Shown piece after piece: positions 50,651 through 59,827 of a stretch of DNA of 64,000 bases; positions within the stretch are counted from its first letter, which is position 1; each line of letters begins with the position of its first letter. Source of the DNA: Candidatus Heimdallarchaeota archaeon (GTDB lineage Archaea; Asgardarchaeota; Heimdallarchaeia; Heimdallarchaeales; Heimdallarchaeaceae); assembly GCA_016840095.1 (NCBI GenBank), contig JAEOSZ010000055.1, positions 1-64,000 on the forward strand, in the 5' to 3' direction. Below the pieces are notes generated by a model. That model had not been told where the DNA came from and ran no database searches. It worked only from the letters and a program-made list of their open reading frames with translations. A program made the translations under genes and the position numbers.

Positions 50651-51463
50651 TTACTTCGTTTTTGAAATAAATTGGCTTTTGCTCTCTTTATTCACTAGAA
50701 TAGAGCCTTCTACTAATTCGGAAATAAGACTAACTTCTTCATTAGAGAGTTTTAGACTTGTCATATTATTAAGTAGGAAAAATATTTTGCTAACTTGTTC
50801 TGGAAAGTGGTCAAAGAAATAAACTACTGTAGTATAATCAAGAAAATTGCTCAATATGCTAAGTGTTTGTTGTACTTCTTTTTGAATAACATCTATTTGT
50901 GGTTTTAAGATAGTGTAAAATTCGTGAATAAGAAAACTAATGAAATTGTAATAGTCCTTACCATAAGGAAATCTTTTTTCTATCATTGATTTACAGAAGT
51001 AAAGATAAGAATTAATATAAAACTCGATCTTCAGTAAGATTGTAATCCTATTATCATATCTTGGAGAGTGTTGAGGAAGGTTTGCAGAAAAACTATTTAT
51101 GAATTTCAAGACTTCTTCCAAATCTGCTTGAGAATAGAGAGACACATTATCTTGTGTGAAATTTGGAAAGAGGAATTGAGGTATTCTAGCCAGCGTAAAA
51201 AGGATATTTCTTTCATCAGTTCTACTATTATCTGTCATATATTTTGCAGTAATTGTTAATGTTAAGAGTCTCTCTATTGGATCTGGAAGTTTCTTTTTTA
51301 TGTTTTTCTGGTTTCTAGATGTTGGGGAATCTATGATAATTGAGTCATATTTTCCTTCTTCGATTTCATCTTCTGTTTCTTTACTTAGAAGATTAAGGAA
51401 CTCGTGCATTGGAGCATATGTTTGTACTCTGTCGTTTGGATTAAATCTTTTCATACTCCTCAC
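50651..51463 (-). CDS. Hypothetical helical protein paired with a TPR gene
   Basis: 270 residues from a GTG that directly abuts the TAA of the upstream TPR gene, or 267 from the ATG at 51454 (MKRFNPNDR). It is helical, rich in F, Y, L and I (DYYNFISFLIHEFYTILKP, YTTVVYFFDHFPEQVSKIFFLL) but without true membrane segments. No known domain. The tight coupling with the TPR gene suggests that the two proteins form a complex. Confidence 0.6.
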   Translation of the reverse strand: MRSMKRFNPNDRVQTYAPMHEFLNLLSKETEDEIEEGKYDSIIIDSPTSRNQKNIKKKLPDPIERLLTLTITAKYMTDNSRTDERNILFTLARIPQFLFPNFTQDNVSLYSQADLEEVLKFINSFSANLPQHSPRYDNRITILLKIEFYINSYLYFCKSMIEKRFPYGKDYYNFISFLIHEFYTILKPQIDVIQKEVQQTLSILSNFLDYTTVVYFFDHFPEQVSKIFFLLNNMTSLKLSNEEVSLISELVEGSILVNKESKSQFISKTK

Positions 51464-52777
51464 TTATCTAAATTGTTTTACTAATTCAAGAAACTGACCA
51501 ATCATCTCAGAGTAATGAAGTTCTCCCTTATCTAGCATCCATTGATAGATATCACTGATCTCATTTATTGAGCTCTTCAAATCAGTACCAACACCAATTG
51601 ATGATATCTTGTAAGATAGTTGAAAAAAAGAAGCCATTTTTGCTCTAACTTCATCATCGTATTTTTCAAAGATATCTTTGATTCTTTCAATTTCTATTGG
51701 AATATCTAACTTATCAAGTTTTGAAGAATCTTTTCCTCTTGGTCCACCAAGATACCCAGTTAAACCTAATAATCTTGCTGAGTGGAACTGTAGTAGAGCA
51801 GGTAAGTAAATAAATATCGTGACTGCTTCTTCATATTCTAATTTTTGATTTACAAAGTATTGTTTTGCTTGTTCAAAAGATTCGTAAGATTCAGTTGGTT
51901 TACCTGTGGATTGATAAAGACCAGCCATTAATCTTCTGATTTTTGCTGTTAATTCTAGGTGTTCAATACTTTCAGCTGTTAATATTAGTCTTTCTCCTTT
52001 TTCAACAGCTTCTTCTGGAGTGATTCTCTCTGATCGAAGTTCTAACTCCACACGTTGAGTGTTAAAGATTAACGGATGGAAATCATCGGGTTGATACCTT
52101 TCTAGATATTCATCCATCAAATCAATAGTTTCTTCTGGTTCAGAAACAAATTGAGAAAGGATAATTTTCTTCTCAAATGCTGATCTTTCAAAAGGAGAAT
52201 CTTTGAAGTATTTGAAAGCTTCATCTACACTAGAATAAGCTTTAAGGACATCTCCTTCTTCTGCATCTATTTGAGCTTCTAAAACTTGGAGTTCATAGAA
52301 ATAAGGTTCATTTCCTTTATCCTTTGCTTTCTTCATTAAGAAATGAACAATCTCTCTTGCATCTTCTAATTGGTGATAAACGATTTTGAGTTGAGCTTTA
52401 GTTTGCCAGTATCTAAAAAAGATCATAGGAGTCTCTTCTGAAATTTGGTCTTCTTCTAGTTCTTCTAACCATTTCTTACCTTGATCATAGTCTCCATAAG
52501 CAAACAAAGTTGCCGTTAATTCTAAAATAACTAGATAGTACTCCTCAACTAGAATTCTCTCTTTTGTTTGTTCTGCTAATTCTTCCAGAATATCAATGGA
52601 TTCTGCTTTTGATCCCAAAAGAGCACAACATCTAGCAATCTTGATTTCTATATCTCTCAGTTCGTCTTCCTTCCCTGATAGAAATAATACTTCTCGAGCC
52701 TTGAGGTACCATCGATAGGCTTCGAGAAACTTAAATTGTGTAAAAAACTCATCGCCTTTCTCTCTCTCAGTGCTCAT
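51464..52777 (-). CDS. TPR-repeat protein
   Basis: 437 residues, MSTEREKGDEFFTQFKFLEAYRWYLKAREVLFLSGKEDELRDIEIKIARCCALLGSKAES at the start, a classic pair of TPR hairpins; further repeats include EYYLVILELTATLFAYGDYDQGKKWLEEL and LTAKIRRLMAGLYQSTGKPTESYESFEQAK. It has no signal or membrane part. Its stop joins the GTG of the next gene with no gap. Likely a cytosolic scaffold, related in style to 45005-46663. Confidence 0.8.
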   Translation of the reverse strand: MSTEREKGDEFFTQFKFLEAYRWYLKAREVLFLSGKEDELRDIEIKIARCCALLGSKAESIDILEELAEQTKERILVEEYYLVILELTATLFAYGDYDQGKKWLEELEEDQISEETPMIFFRYWQTKAQLKIVYHQLEDAREIVHFLMKKAKDKGNEPYFYELQVLEAQIDAEEGDVLKAYSSVDEAFKYFKDSPFERSAFEKKIILSQFVSEPEETIDLMDEYLERYQPDDFHPLIFNTQRVELELRSERITPEEAVEKGERLILTAESIEHLELTAKIRRLMAGLYQSTGKPTESYESFEQAKQYFVNQKLEYEEAVTIFIYLPALLQFHSARLLGLTGYLGGPRGKDSSKLDKLDIPIEIERIKDIFEKYDDEVRAKMASFFQLSYKISSIGVGTDLKSSINEISDIYQWMLDKGELHYSEMIGQFLELVKQFR

Positions 52778-52863
52778 TAAACAAACCCAAGTTATTAATA
52801 TAGAAAATAATATTTAAACATTTAAAAACATGCTTTTATCTCTATTTTTGTGGTTCTTCGAAT

Positions 52864-52873
52864 AAAATATATA
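52864..52873 (+). promoter_or_regulatory. TATA-like box before nucleotidyltransferase gene
   Basis: AAAATATATA starts 34 bases before the ATG at 52898. Confidence 0.45.
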
Positions 52874-52897
52874 GTGTGAGTATTATTCATACTAACG

Positions 52898-53716
52898 ATG
52901 AGTGAATATTCTGAATATATGAAACAAGCTAGAAAGGAAGTTGAGCTCTGCTTAGAAACCTGGAAAGAGATTTTTGAAGAACATTATTCAGAAACAATAG
53001 AATATGCCTATAGTAAAGGTTCTGCTACAAAGAAATGGGAAAGCTTTATTGATTATGTTCCAATTTTAAGCGATGTTGATATTCACATAAAGGTTAAAGA
53101 TCACTCGAATTTTTTTGATGATGAAACTTCATTTTTTGAATCAGTAAACATCTCTGAAATGTACGAAACAAGGTTTACAGAAAAAAATCCTCAATATTTT
53201 CACATTCCTCGAACTCAAGTTATTAAACTGAATAAGATAATCAAGGAAATTAACTTCGTTCATCCAAGAGAAACTGAGATAATTTCTATAATTGGGAAAC
53301 CAATTTTAGAGACTAATCCTTCCAATGAAATTATAAAAAAACATGACCTAGAAAATTTGTTGGAATTAGGAGAATATCTACCTAAATTATCCATGTCTAT
53401 GATGGATAGAACAGGATTAGATCTCTGGTCAATGTTAAGAAGAATGACTTGGAGAGTATCTCCTTCACCTATAAGATTGCTAAGTCAGAAAAATGAAGAA
53501 CCTCTGGATTTATGGGGATTGAACAGAACAGAAATTGCAGAAGAACTAGAAGATAATGATTATTATCTCATTGCTGAAAGCTACAAAGATTACTATTATG
53601 AAGGTTGGATTGCATTCATGGAAGATTTTACAAATTCGCAAACACTTAGAAGATTAATTTCTGCAGGTTTTGAAGTGATGAAATTGTGTTTAGAGGAAGC
53701 CAGAAGATTAGTTTGA
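52898..53716 (+). CDS. Nucleotidyltransferase-fold protein
   Basis: 272 residues. The polymerase-beta-type active site is visible: YAYSKGSATKKWESF (GS motif near residue 42) followed after about 15 residues by LSDVDIHI (DxD metal site near residue 60). A third acidic residue may lie in NKIIKEINFV or after. The rest is helical with RRMTWRVSPSPIRLLSQ. The family transfers a nucleotide to small molecules, proteins or RNA ends; the substrate is not evident. It is convergent with the DDN-type gene, one base between the stops. Confidence 0.78.
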   Translation: MSEYSEYMKQARKEVELCLETWKEIFEEHYSETIEYAYSKGSATKKWESFIDYVPILSDVDIHIKVKDHSNFFDDETSFFESVNISEMYETRFTEKNPQYFHIPRTQVIKLNKIIKEINFVHPRETEIISIIGKPILETNPSNEIIKKHDLENLLELGEYLPKLSMSMMDRTGLDLWSMLRRMTWRVSPSPIRLLSQKNEEPLDLWGLNRTEIAEELEDNDYYLIAESYKDYYYEGWIAFMEDFTNSQTLRRLISAGFEVMKLCLEEARRLV

Positions 53717-53717
53717 A

Positions 53718-54263
53718 TTACTTCTCTTCTTTCTTCAGAGGTTCTATTTGTAGAAACTCGATAATGTCTAGTATCTCTCTAAATTCTTCAGTTTCAAAAA
53801 CATCACCATGTTTCTTCTTATTATATCCAAAGATCATTTGAGCTTCATCCAACTCTTCAAAATAGAATCTTAGATGCTTATACTTCTCTTCAGCATCTGT
53901 GATTAGAATTCCTTTAACCTTTTTTCTCTTAAAACCCTTCTGGATTTTGAACTCGTTATTATTTTCTGCTAAGATGTTTTTTAACCAATGAGCTTTTTTT
54001 CCTCGTGCAATATAGAAGGTCAATTTATCCGTATAAAACCAAAGTGCTAACACTGGTGTAGTTCTCCTTTTTCCAGTTTTTCTTCCAACTGTGTGTACTA
54101 GAACAATTTTTCTACCCAAACCAAATAGTGGTAATAAATAAATTCTATAAAGAAAAATAAGAACTCCATTCATGATTTTGTTGAATATATGAAAAGATTT
54201 GGTCCTGTTTTTATGCCTTGCAACAATGGAACTTTGACCTAATTTAAATTTCTCCGACAACAT
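53718..54263 (-). CDS. DDN-family deazaflavin (F420)-dependent nitroreductase-like protein
   Basis: About 181 residues from ATG 54263 (the track uses a TTG two codons upstream). The family core is seen as VLVHTVGRKTGKRRTTPVLALWFYTDKLTFYIARGKKAHWLKNILAENNNEFKI, matching the DDN pattern lLtt.GRkSG..R.tPl....dgd.yvvvas..G...P.W..Nl.anp. Such proteins bind F420H2 (or FMN) and reduce quinones or nitro compounds. An N-terminal helix with a hydrophobic stretch (NGVLIFLYRIYLLPLFGLG) may attach it to the membrane. It follows the PHP gene with one base between, on the same strand. Confidence 0.85.
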   Translation of the reverse strand: MLSEKFKLGQSSIVARHKNRTKSFHIFNKIMNGVLIFLYRIYLLPLFGLGRKIVLVHTVGRKTGKRRTTPVLALWFYTDKLTFYIARGKKAHWLKNILAENNNEFKIQKGFKRKKVKGILITDAEEKYKHLRFYFEELDEAQMIFGYNKKKHGDVFETEEFREILDIIEFLQIEPLKKEEK

Positions 54264-54270
54264 TCTCAAC

Positions 54271-54924
54271 TCATTTAATTATTCTCTTTATGATGTCTTG
54301 TGAATTTTTCACGAATATGTCTTCAAACATGCTTCTAGGTATTCCAGAACCTAAAGCAGTTTTTTCTCTCAAGTTCTCACTTATGTAATCTCTTGGTTGG
54401 TGAGAGTCTGTATTAAGAATTAATTTAGCTCCTGTTTTCATTGCTAAATCAGCTACAAGTCCATTTCCAAGTGAGTGCCCTCCTCTTGTTGTTATCTCAA
54501 GGAATACTTCATTGTCTTTTGCTAATTGAGCATCCTTGAAAGTTATAATTCCTGGATGAGCTAATATATCCACATCTGGACACTTTAAAGCTGTTTTATT
54601 GGTCCCCTCAATAACTGGTTCAACTACAGTTTCACCATGAACAACAACTAGAAAATTTCTTTGCTTTGCTTTTCTTGCCAATTCTGGAATCTGCTTTGGA
54701 AGAACATGAGTTATCTCTACCCCAGGAAGGAAAGTGATGTATTCCTCAAAATCATATCTGATTTTGTCTAGGCTATTTAGAACATGATCAATATTAGAAG
54801 AATCAACATGATCTGTTATGGCAACTGCATCTAAACCTCTCACAATTACTCTTCTAAGGTGTTCAGCGGGAGTCAGAACTCCATCAGAAAGAAGAGTATG
54901 AGTGTGAAAATCAGTTAATTTCAT
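54271..54924 (-). CDS. PHP-domain metallohydrolase
   Basis: 217 residues forming a single PHP domain. The metal ligands lie in DFHTHTLLSDG (HxH), ITDHVDSS, PGVEITH, VVHGE, ILAHPG and NTDSHQPRDY, a complete set for a trinuclear site. PHP enzymes remove phosphate from histidinol phosphate, 3',5'-bisphosphates, nucleic-acid ends or related compounds. The exact substrate is unknown; no histidine genes are near. Upstream of and probably co-transcribed with the DDN-type gene. Confidence 0.9.
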   Translation of the reverse strand: MKLTDFHTHTLLSDGVLTPAEHLRRVIVRGLDAVAITDHVDSSNIDHVLNSLDKIRYDFEEYITFLPGVEITHVLPKQIPELARKAKQRNFLVVVHGETVVEPVIEGTNKTALKCPDVDILAHPGIITFKDAQLAKDNEVFLEITTRGGHSLGNGLVADLAMKTGAKLILNTDSHQPRDYISENLREKTALGSGIPRSMFEDIFVKNSQDIIKRIIK

Positions 54925-54979
54925 AGCTGATTAATTTCATGTTAATATTTGAAATTTGTGTTGAAAAAAGAAAAAAAAA

Positions 54980-56764
54980 TTAAGAGAGTAACTCTTCAAG
55001 CTCATTAACTTTGGTACTCAAATAGTTAATACCCTTATTCCAGAAATTTGGATCATCTAAATCTATACCAACTTCTCCAAGCATCTCTGCTGGAGTCTTA
55101 GAAGTACCTACTGAAAGGATTTTTGTAAGCTTTGGAACAAACTCCTGTCCTTCTTCTAAGTACATCTGGTAGAGAGCTATAACAAGTAAATTTGACAAAT
55201 TATATGCATAAACGTAGAAAGGCACATGGATGAAATGACTCACAACGCTCCAATAACTGGCATAATCTTCCTTGATATCGGTCATTGAATTCCCAAACAT
55301 CTTTTGCATTTCTTCAACGAAAGTTTCCTTATAATCATTTGCAGTAGGTAGTTTCTCCTTCATCAGTTCATGAATTCTGGATTCAAAATGATAGAAAGCA
55401 TTTTGTCTATGAGAGGTCGAAAAATTACCTTCAATATGATTTGCTAATAGTGAAATTCTGTCTTCTTTAGAAAGATCTTGTTTCATCAAATAATCAAAAG
55501 TAATCATTTCATTAAAAACTGAAGCAATCTCTGCTACAGCTAAAGATGAGTCAATGTTTGTGAATGTTTGATTTTGTTGTATGTAATAGTGGTGTATGGC
55601 ATGACCTAGTTCATGAGCTAAAGTTAGTACAGATTCAATGTCATTGGTATAATTGACAAATACAAAAGGATACATCTTTTGCTTTCCATAACTGCAGAAG
55701 GCTCCACCTTGCTTACCTTTTCTAGGTGTAACATCAATATGTTTTCTTTTATACATTTCATCTACGATATCAGCAAACTCAGGATTAAACTTACCATTGG
55801 CTATTTTGACTAATTCAATACCTTCTTTGTAAGTATATTTCTTTTCTACTTCACCGAATGGAGCATAAAGATCAGACATTCTTAATTTTTCTAAACCTAA
55901 TATCTTCTTCTTCAGATTGTAGTATTTCTCAACAATATAGTTGCTTTCTGAAGTAACCTTTCCTAGTGTTTCTACTGATTTGTCACTTACTTCATTTTCA
56001 ACATTTCTCAAAGAAATAGGTTTGTTATAATTTCTTCTTTTATTTTCAAGTCCCCAATCTTTCATAACATTATTGTAAATATGAGTAAAGACTAATTCAT
56101 TGTTCTCAAATTCAGAAACTAGGGTTTTGAGTGCTCTGTATCTAACTTCTGGGTCTTTGTTATACATGAAAGCAAATAGCTCAGAACCAGTATATTGTTT
56201 AACTTCTCCTTCAAATTCGAAGTCATAGATGAAACCACTCTCTATCTCATTGTATAATTTGATAAAACCACTTTTTCCAGAGATGTTCTTCATCAAGATG
56301 ATTTGTTCTTCTTTCTCTGATAACTGATGAGGTTTTTGTTTTCTATTGTATTCCAAATCATGTTTATAGTTAACTAATTCAGGAGATGCTAACAAATCAA
56401 TGAATTTTTCATCAGTAATTTCGTTGAGTTCTAGATAGAAAAATAGCGTTTCTTCATTTATTTTTGAACCAAATTCCTGCACTTGAGAGTACAGATTCTT
56501 TACCTCATCTTTAAGAGATTTAGTTGAATATTGTAAAGAAGAAAACAGGTAAATATAGAATTTCTTTTCATGAATCTCTTCAAACAGCTTATACCATTCT
56601 GCTAACTGTTGAGGTTTGAGATTAGGATTAGTTAAATTTCCTTTAACAGTTTTACTGAAATTTTCTGCAAGTTTTTCAATTTCTTTTTTATCTGCATCGA
56701 TTTTAGAATCATTAATATCTGAGTACAAATCAGATAAATCCCAAGCCAGTATTTCTTCTGTCAT
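54980..56764 (-). CDS. pepF: Oligoendopeptidase F (M3B zinc peptidase)
   Basis: 594 residues, the normal length for PepF. The zinc motif HELGH lies near residue 384 (LTLAHELGHAIHHYYIQ) and the third ligand E is in AVAEIASVFNEM about 25 residues later; FCSYGKQKMYPFVFVNYT and the late HFIHVPFYVYAYNLSNLLV, carrying substrate-binding His/Tyr residues, are typical. It cuts peptides of about 7-17 residues in the cytosol, feeding free amino acids to catabolism. A single gene with its own promoter region (54925-54979 separates it from the PHP gene). Confidence 0.96.
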   Translation of the reverse strand: MTEEILAWDLSDLYSDINDSKIDADKKEIEKLAENFSKTVKGNLTNPNLKPQQLAEWYKLFEEIHEKKFYIYLFSSLQYSTKSLKDEVKNLYSQVQEFGSKINEETLFFYLELNEITDEKFIDLLASPELVNYKHDLEYNRKQKPHQLSEKEEQIILMKNISGKSGFIKLYNEIESGFIYDFEFEGEVKQYTGSELFAFMYNKDPEVRYRALKTLVSEFENNELVFTHIYNNVMKDWGLENKRRNYNKPISLRNVENEVSDKSVETLGKVTSESNYIVEKYYNLKKKILGLEKLRMSDLYAPFGEVEKKYTYKEGIELVKIANGKFNPEFADIVDEMYKRKHIDVTPRKGKQGGAFCSYGKQKMYPFVFVNYTNDIESVLTLAHELGHAIHHYYIQQNQTFTNIDSSLAVAEIASVFNEMITFDYLMKQDLSKEDRISLLANHIEGNFSTSHRQNAFYHFESRIHELMKEKLPTANDYKETFVEEMQKMFGNSMTDIKEDYASYWSVVSHFIHVPFYVYAYNLSNLLVIALYQMYLEEGQEFVPKLTKILSVGTSKTPAEMLGEVGIDLDDPNFWNKGINYLSTKVNELEELLS

Positions 56765-56901
56765 AAATTGCTTGAAATTTTAGTGTTTAAGAATTTTTGT
56801 AATTTGAAGAAATAATAACAACTCCTAGTTTTCAAAGAATAGAGCAATTTAATATAATTTGAATGAACAAAAATAGAAAAAAAAGAGATTTGACAGATGC
56901 A

Positions 56902-58251
56902 CTAATTTGTTGCAGCTGTAATATCTATATCATCTATTAGCACATGAGGTATAAAAGTTGGAACTTCAACTTCCCAGCTTTTAATTTGTTTAATTTCCTT
57001 TCCAAGAGCTGAGATATTTTTGAATATATTATGCATTGTATCACTGATTCTTAACTCTCTAACAGGTTTAGAGATTTCTCCATTTTCTACAAGAAACATA
57101 CCGTCTCTTGGAATAGAAGAGAATATTCCATCAGCATAGCTGGTAAACCTTGTATACCAGTTGTTAGTAATATATAGAGTTGGTTTTCCTTTAGTTAATT
57201 CTAGTAATTCATCAAAAGAATGCTCTCCTGGTTCGAAGAAAACATTGGTATTCTCTGGAGCAATAAGTCCTGCATTTCCAGTACTTGTAGTACCAGCTTT
57301 TTTAGCAGTTGATGTATTATGAATAAAACCTTTCAGTATACCTTTTTCAACAATAACATTTCGACCAGTTGGATGACCTTCGTCATCAAAGGATTTAGAT
57401 CCTAATCCATTTGGTAGAAGTGCATCATCATAAACAGAAACATTTTCTGGTCCTATTGATTCTCCAATTTTATCTTTTAGCCATGAAAATCCTATTTCTA
57501 CATTGAAAGGATTTGCTGCTCTGGGAGTGGCTGCAACAATATCTGCTGCAACTCTAGGTTCTAACAGAATACTATATCTTCCTGGTTTTCCATTGGTTCC
57601 ACTAGTAGACATCTTAGCTATTTCTCCTGCTCTTGCACCAGCTTTTTCGAAATCAACTTTGGATGAAAGCCTTCCCACATCGACATTCGCACCTGAACTG
57701 GTATCATCAATAAATGATCTGATACTAAATTCATAACTTGTAGAATTCTCCGAAATACTCGCTCCTTTTGAGGAAAGAAGATGATCTTCTCTTGCTTCCC
57801 AAACAAGTACACCAGCAGATCTCTTAGCACCTTCTGCTTCAGCTGCGTTTATTGCTTCTTGAACTCTATCAATTGATTGATCATGGAATTCAATAAAATC
57901 TGAATCAACTAAATATTCAATCGTTGGATAACTAAAAGGACCATCAGATATACCAAAATAGTTCTGATTTTGTGGTAAGGAGTTTGATAGTTTTTCTAAG
58001 GATTCAAGTGCAGCAACAATAGAATCATCAGAAAGATCCTCTATATCTACAGCTACAGTTTTAGACTTTTTAGCAGCAAAAACACTTAATTGAAGTGATG
58101 CCCAGTTTTTGGCAATTGTTATTTGACTATCAGCAAACCGTAACTGAGATCGATTCCCTCTAGTTGCTGATATAACAAAATCATCAAATTCTAATGAATT
58201 GAGCTTATTTGCTGTAAAATCTAGTATATTTTCGATATCAATTTTTCCCAT
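56902..58251 (-). CDS. TldE/PmbA metalloprotease-like subunit
   Basis: About 449 residues from ATG 58251, placed by an AGGTGA ribosome site that overlaps the TldD stop; the track GTG (58260) is within that site. It shows the TldE pattern: an N-terminal SQLRFADSQITIAKN strand, GKPGRYSILLEPRVAADIV, PFNVEIGFSWLKDKIGESI, FDDEGHPTGRNVIVEKGILKGFIHNTSTAKKAG and TLYITNNWYTRF. TldE lacks the zinc motif and pairs with TldD to form a heterodimeric protease that opens and degrades unfolded peptides (in bacteria also processing microcin B17 and CcdA). Four-base overlap with tldD. Confidence 0.9.
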   Translation of the reverse strand: MGKIDIENILDFTANKLNSLEFDDFVISATRGNRSQLRFADSQITIAKNWASLQLSVFAAKKSKTVAVDIEDLSDDSIVAALESLEKLSNSLPQNQNYFGISDGPFSYPTIEYLVDSDFIEFHDQSIDRVQEAINAAEAEGAKRSAGVLVWEAREDHLLSSKGASISENSTSYEFSIRSFIDDTSSGANVDVGRLSSKVDFEKAGARAGEIAKMSTSGTNGKPGRYSILLEPRVAADIVAATPRAANPFNVEIGFSWLKDKIGESIGPENVSVYDDALLPNGLGSKSFDDEGHPTGRNVIVEKGILKGFIHNTSTAKKAGTTSTGNAGLIAPENTNVFFEPGEHSFDELLELTKGKPTLYITNNWYTRFTSYADGIFSSIPRDGMFLVENGEISKPVRELRISDTMHNIFKNISALGKEIKQIKSWEVEVPTFIPHVLIDDIDITAATN

Positions 58252-58256
58252 AATCT

Positions 58257-59705
58257 TCACCTGACCTCCACATCTCTTATCCTCATAAAGGAACCTCCAT
58301 GATAGACTGGAGCACCTTGCATAGGATCACCTTTTCCACATGTTGCAGCATCAAATTCAAGATATTTTTCTTTAGCTACTGCATCAACTGATCCCCACAA
58401 CTTAGGAGTAGTAGTTTCAAAAACTGGTCTTCGAACTAGATGTTTGATTTCACCATTTTCAATGAGGTATGCTTCTAATCCAACATATTTAGAATGATAT
58501 CTTCTGTCATCTATGTTCCATTCAGTGAAATTATTCATTAGAACACCAAGTTTAATGTCTTCGAATAATTCTTCATATTCGAATGTTCCCGGTGCTAAGT
58601 AAGTATTTGCCATTCTTGGAATTGGTTCTCTGTTAAATCCAATTGCTCTTGCAGCTGCTGTGCTGTTTGTATTCATCCACGCTGCACTTTCTCTGTTATG
58701 TAGCATTTCATCAAAAATACCTTTATTATGTAAATATCGAGGACCAGCTTTTACACCTTCATCATCGTACAGATAGTACCCATAAGATCCTTCCAAAGTA
58801 GGATCATCAATGATAGTTACATATTCAGAACCTATTTGCTGTCCAATCATGTCTTCCTTCAGATAACTTTCACCAGCTTGAGCTCCTTCTCTCCCTAGGA
58901 TACGATCTCCCTCAGTAGGATGACCTGTGTTCTCATGACACATAATACCTATTACATTCGGACCTACAACATAATCTATTATTCCCTTTGGAGCTTCCTT
59001 TGAATCAGTTACTATTTTACTTAAGGTAGTTGCTTCTTTGTTAGCATACTCTTCAATTTTCCAGAAATCCAAAGATTCTAAACCTCCAGTTTTTCCTTTT
59101 TGAATCATGAGTTGTTCTTTTGAACCAGTGGTAGGATTGACAGCTACTAATAATCCAAATAGCTCTATCCTATCTATCTCACTTTCAATCTTAGCTCCTT
59201 CATTTGTAACAATATACTTCTTTTCTGTGCTATCGAGCATTTGAAAGAATCTGAAAGGTATAACTGCATTTGTTTTAAGTTCAGCAAGTTGTTTGTCCAT
59301 TTCCATCAATCTGTTAATCTTTGATTCCGGATCAACTTGCAATGGTCGTTTACCAGTTTCACCAAGTGAATCATATTTCACTTCATGAACTTTTTCATCA
59401 CTAAAAATAATCTTTTTGGATCTTCTTTTACCAGTAGCTTCTGCCATTTTAGTTGCAAAAGCAACTGCAATATTCATCTCTTCCTTTGTCATTTCATTGA
59501 AACTAGCGAAACCCACTCCTCCATCTTTGAGTACTCTAATACCTATACCATTGAATCTTTGAAAGCCACCTAATTCAGGGATACCATTTTTAAGAATACT
59601 AACATTGGTAGAGTCTTTCACATATCTTGCTTCAATATACTTTGCACCAAGTTTTTCTCCTTCTTCTATAGCTTTATCTGCTAAATCATATGAGCTTGAA
59701 GGCAT
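58257..59705 (-). CDS. tldD: TldD zinc metalloprotease subunit
   Basis: 482 residues, normal for TldD. The active site HENTGHPTEGD (variant of HExxxH...E) is at about residues 253-263 and ILGREGAQAGESYL follows. Other family blocks are YIEARYVKDS at the N-terminus, GTFEYEELFEDIKLGVLMNN, and the end GDPMQGAPVYHGGSFMRIRDVEV, which corresponds to the C-rich close of bacterial TldD (C.K.GQ). It works as the catalytic half with TldE, coded just downstream; the GTGA overlap shows translational coupling. Role: cytosolic degradation of peptides. Confidence 0.95.
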   Translation of the reverse strand: MPSSSYDLADKAIEEGEKLGAKYIEARYVKDSTNVSILKNGIPELGGFQRFNGIGIRVLKDGGVGFASFNEMTKEEMNIAVAFATKMAEATGKRRSKKIIFSDEKVHEVKYDSLGETGKRPLQVDPESKINRLMEMDKQLAELKTNAVIPFRFFQMLDSTEKKYIVTNEGAKIESEIDRIELFGLLVAVNPTTGSKEQLMIQKGKTGGLESLDFWKIEEYANKEATTLSKIVTDSKEAPKGIIDYVVGPNVIGIMCHENTGHPTEGDRILGREGAQAGESYLKEDMIGQQIGSEYVTIIDDPTLEGSYGYYLYDDEGVKAGPRYLHNKGIFDEMLHNRESAAWMNTNSTAAARAIGFNREPIPRMANTYLAPGTFEYEELFEDIKLGVLMNNFTEWNIDDRRYHSKYVGLEAYLIENGEIKHLVRRPVFETTTPKLWGSVDAVAKEKYLEFDAATCGKGDPMQGAPVYHGGSFMRIRDVEVR

Positions 59706-59827
59706 GTTCGGAAATTAAGAAAGGATATATTTAAAGCTATTCGAAAACTAATTGTGCAAAATAGGTGCTAAATATTTTTAATATACTCATTCTAATAACT
59801 GCCATTCATAACTGAAGGTTTGAATAG

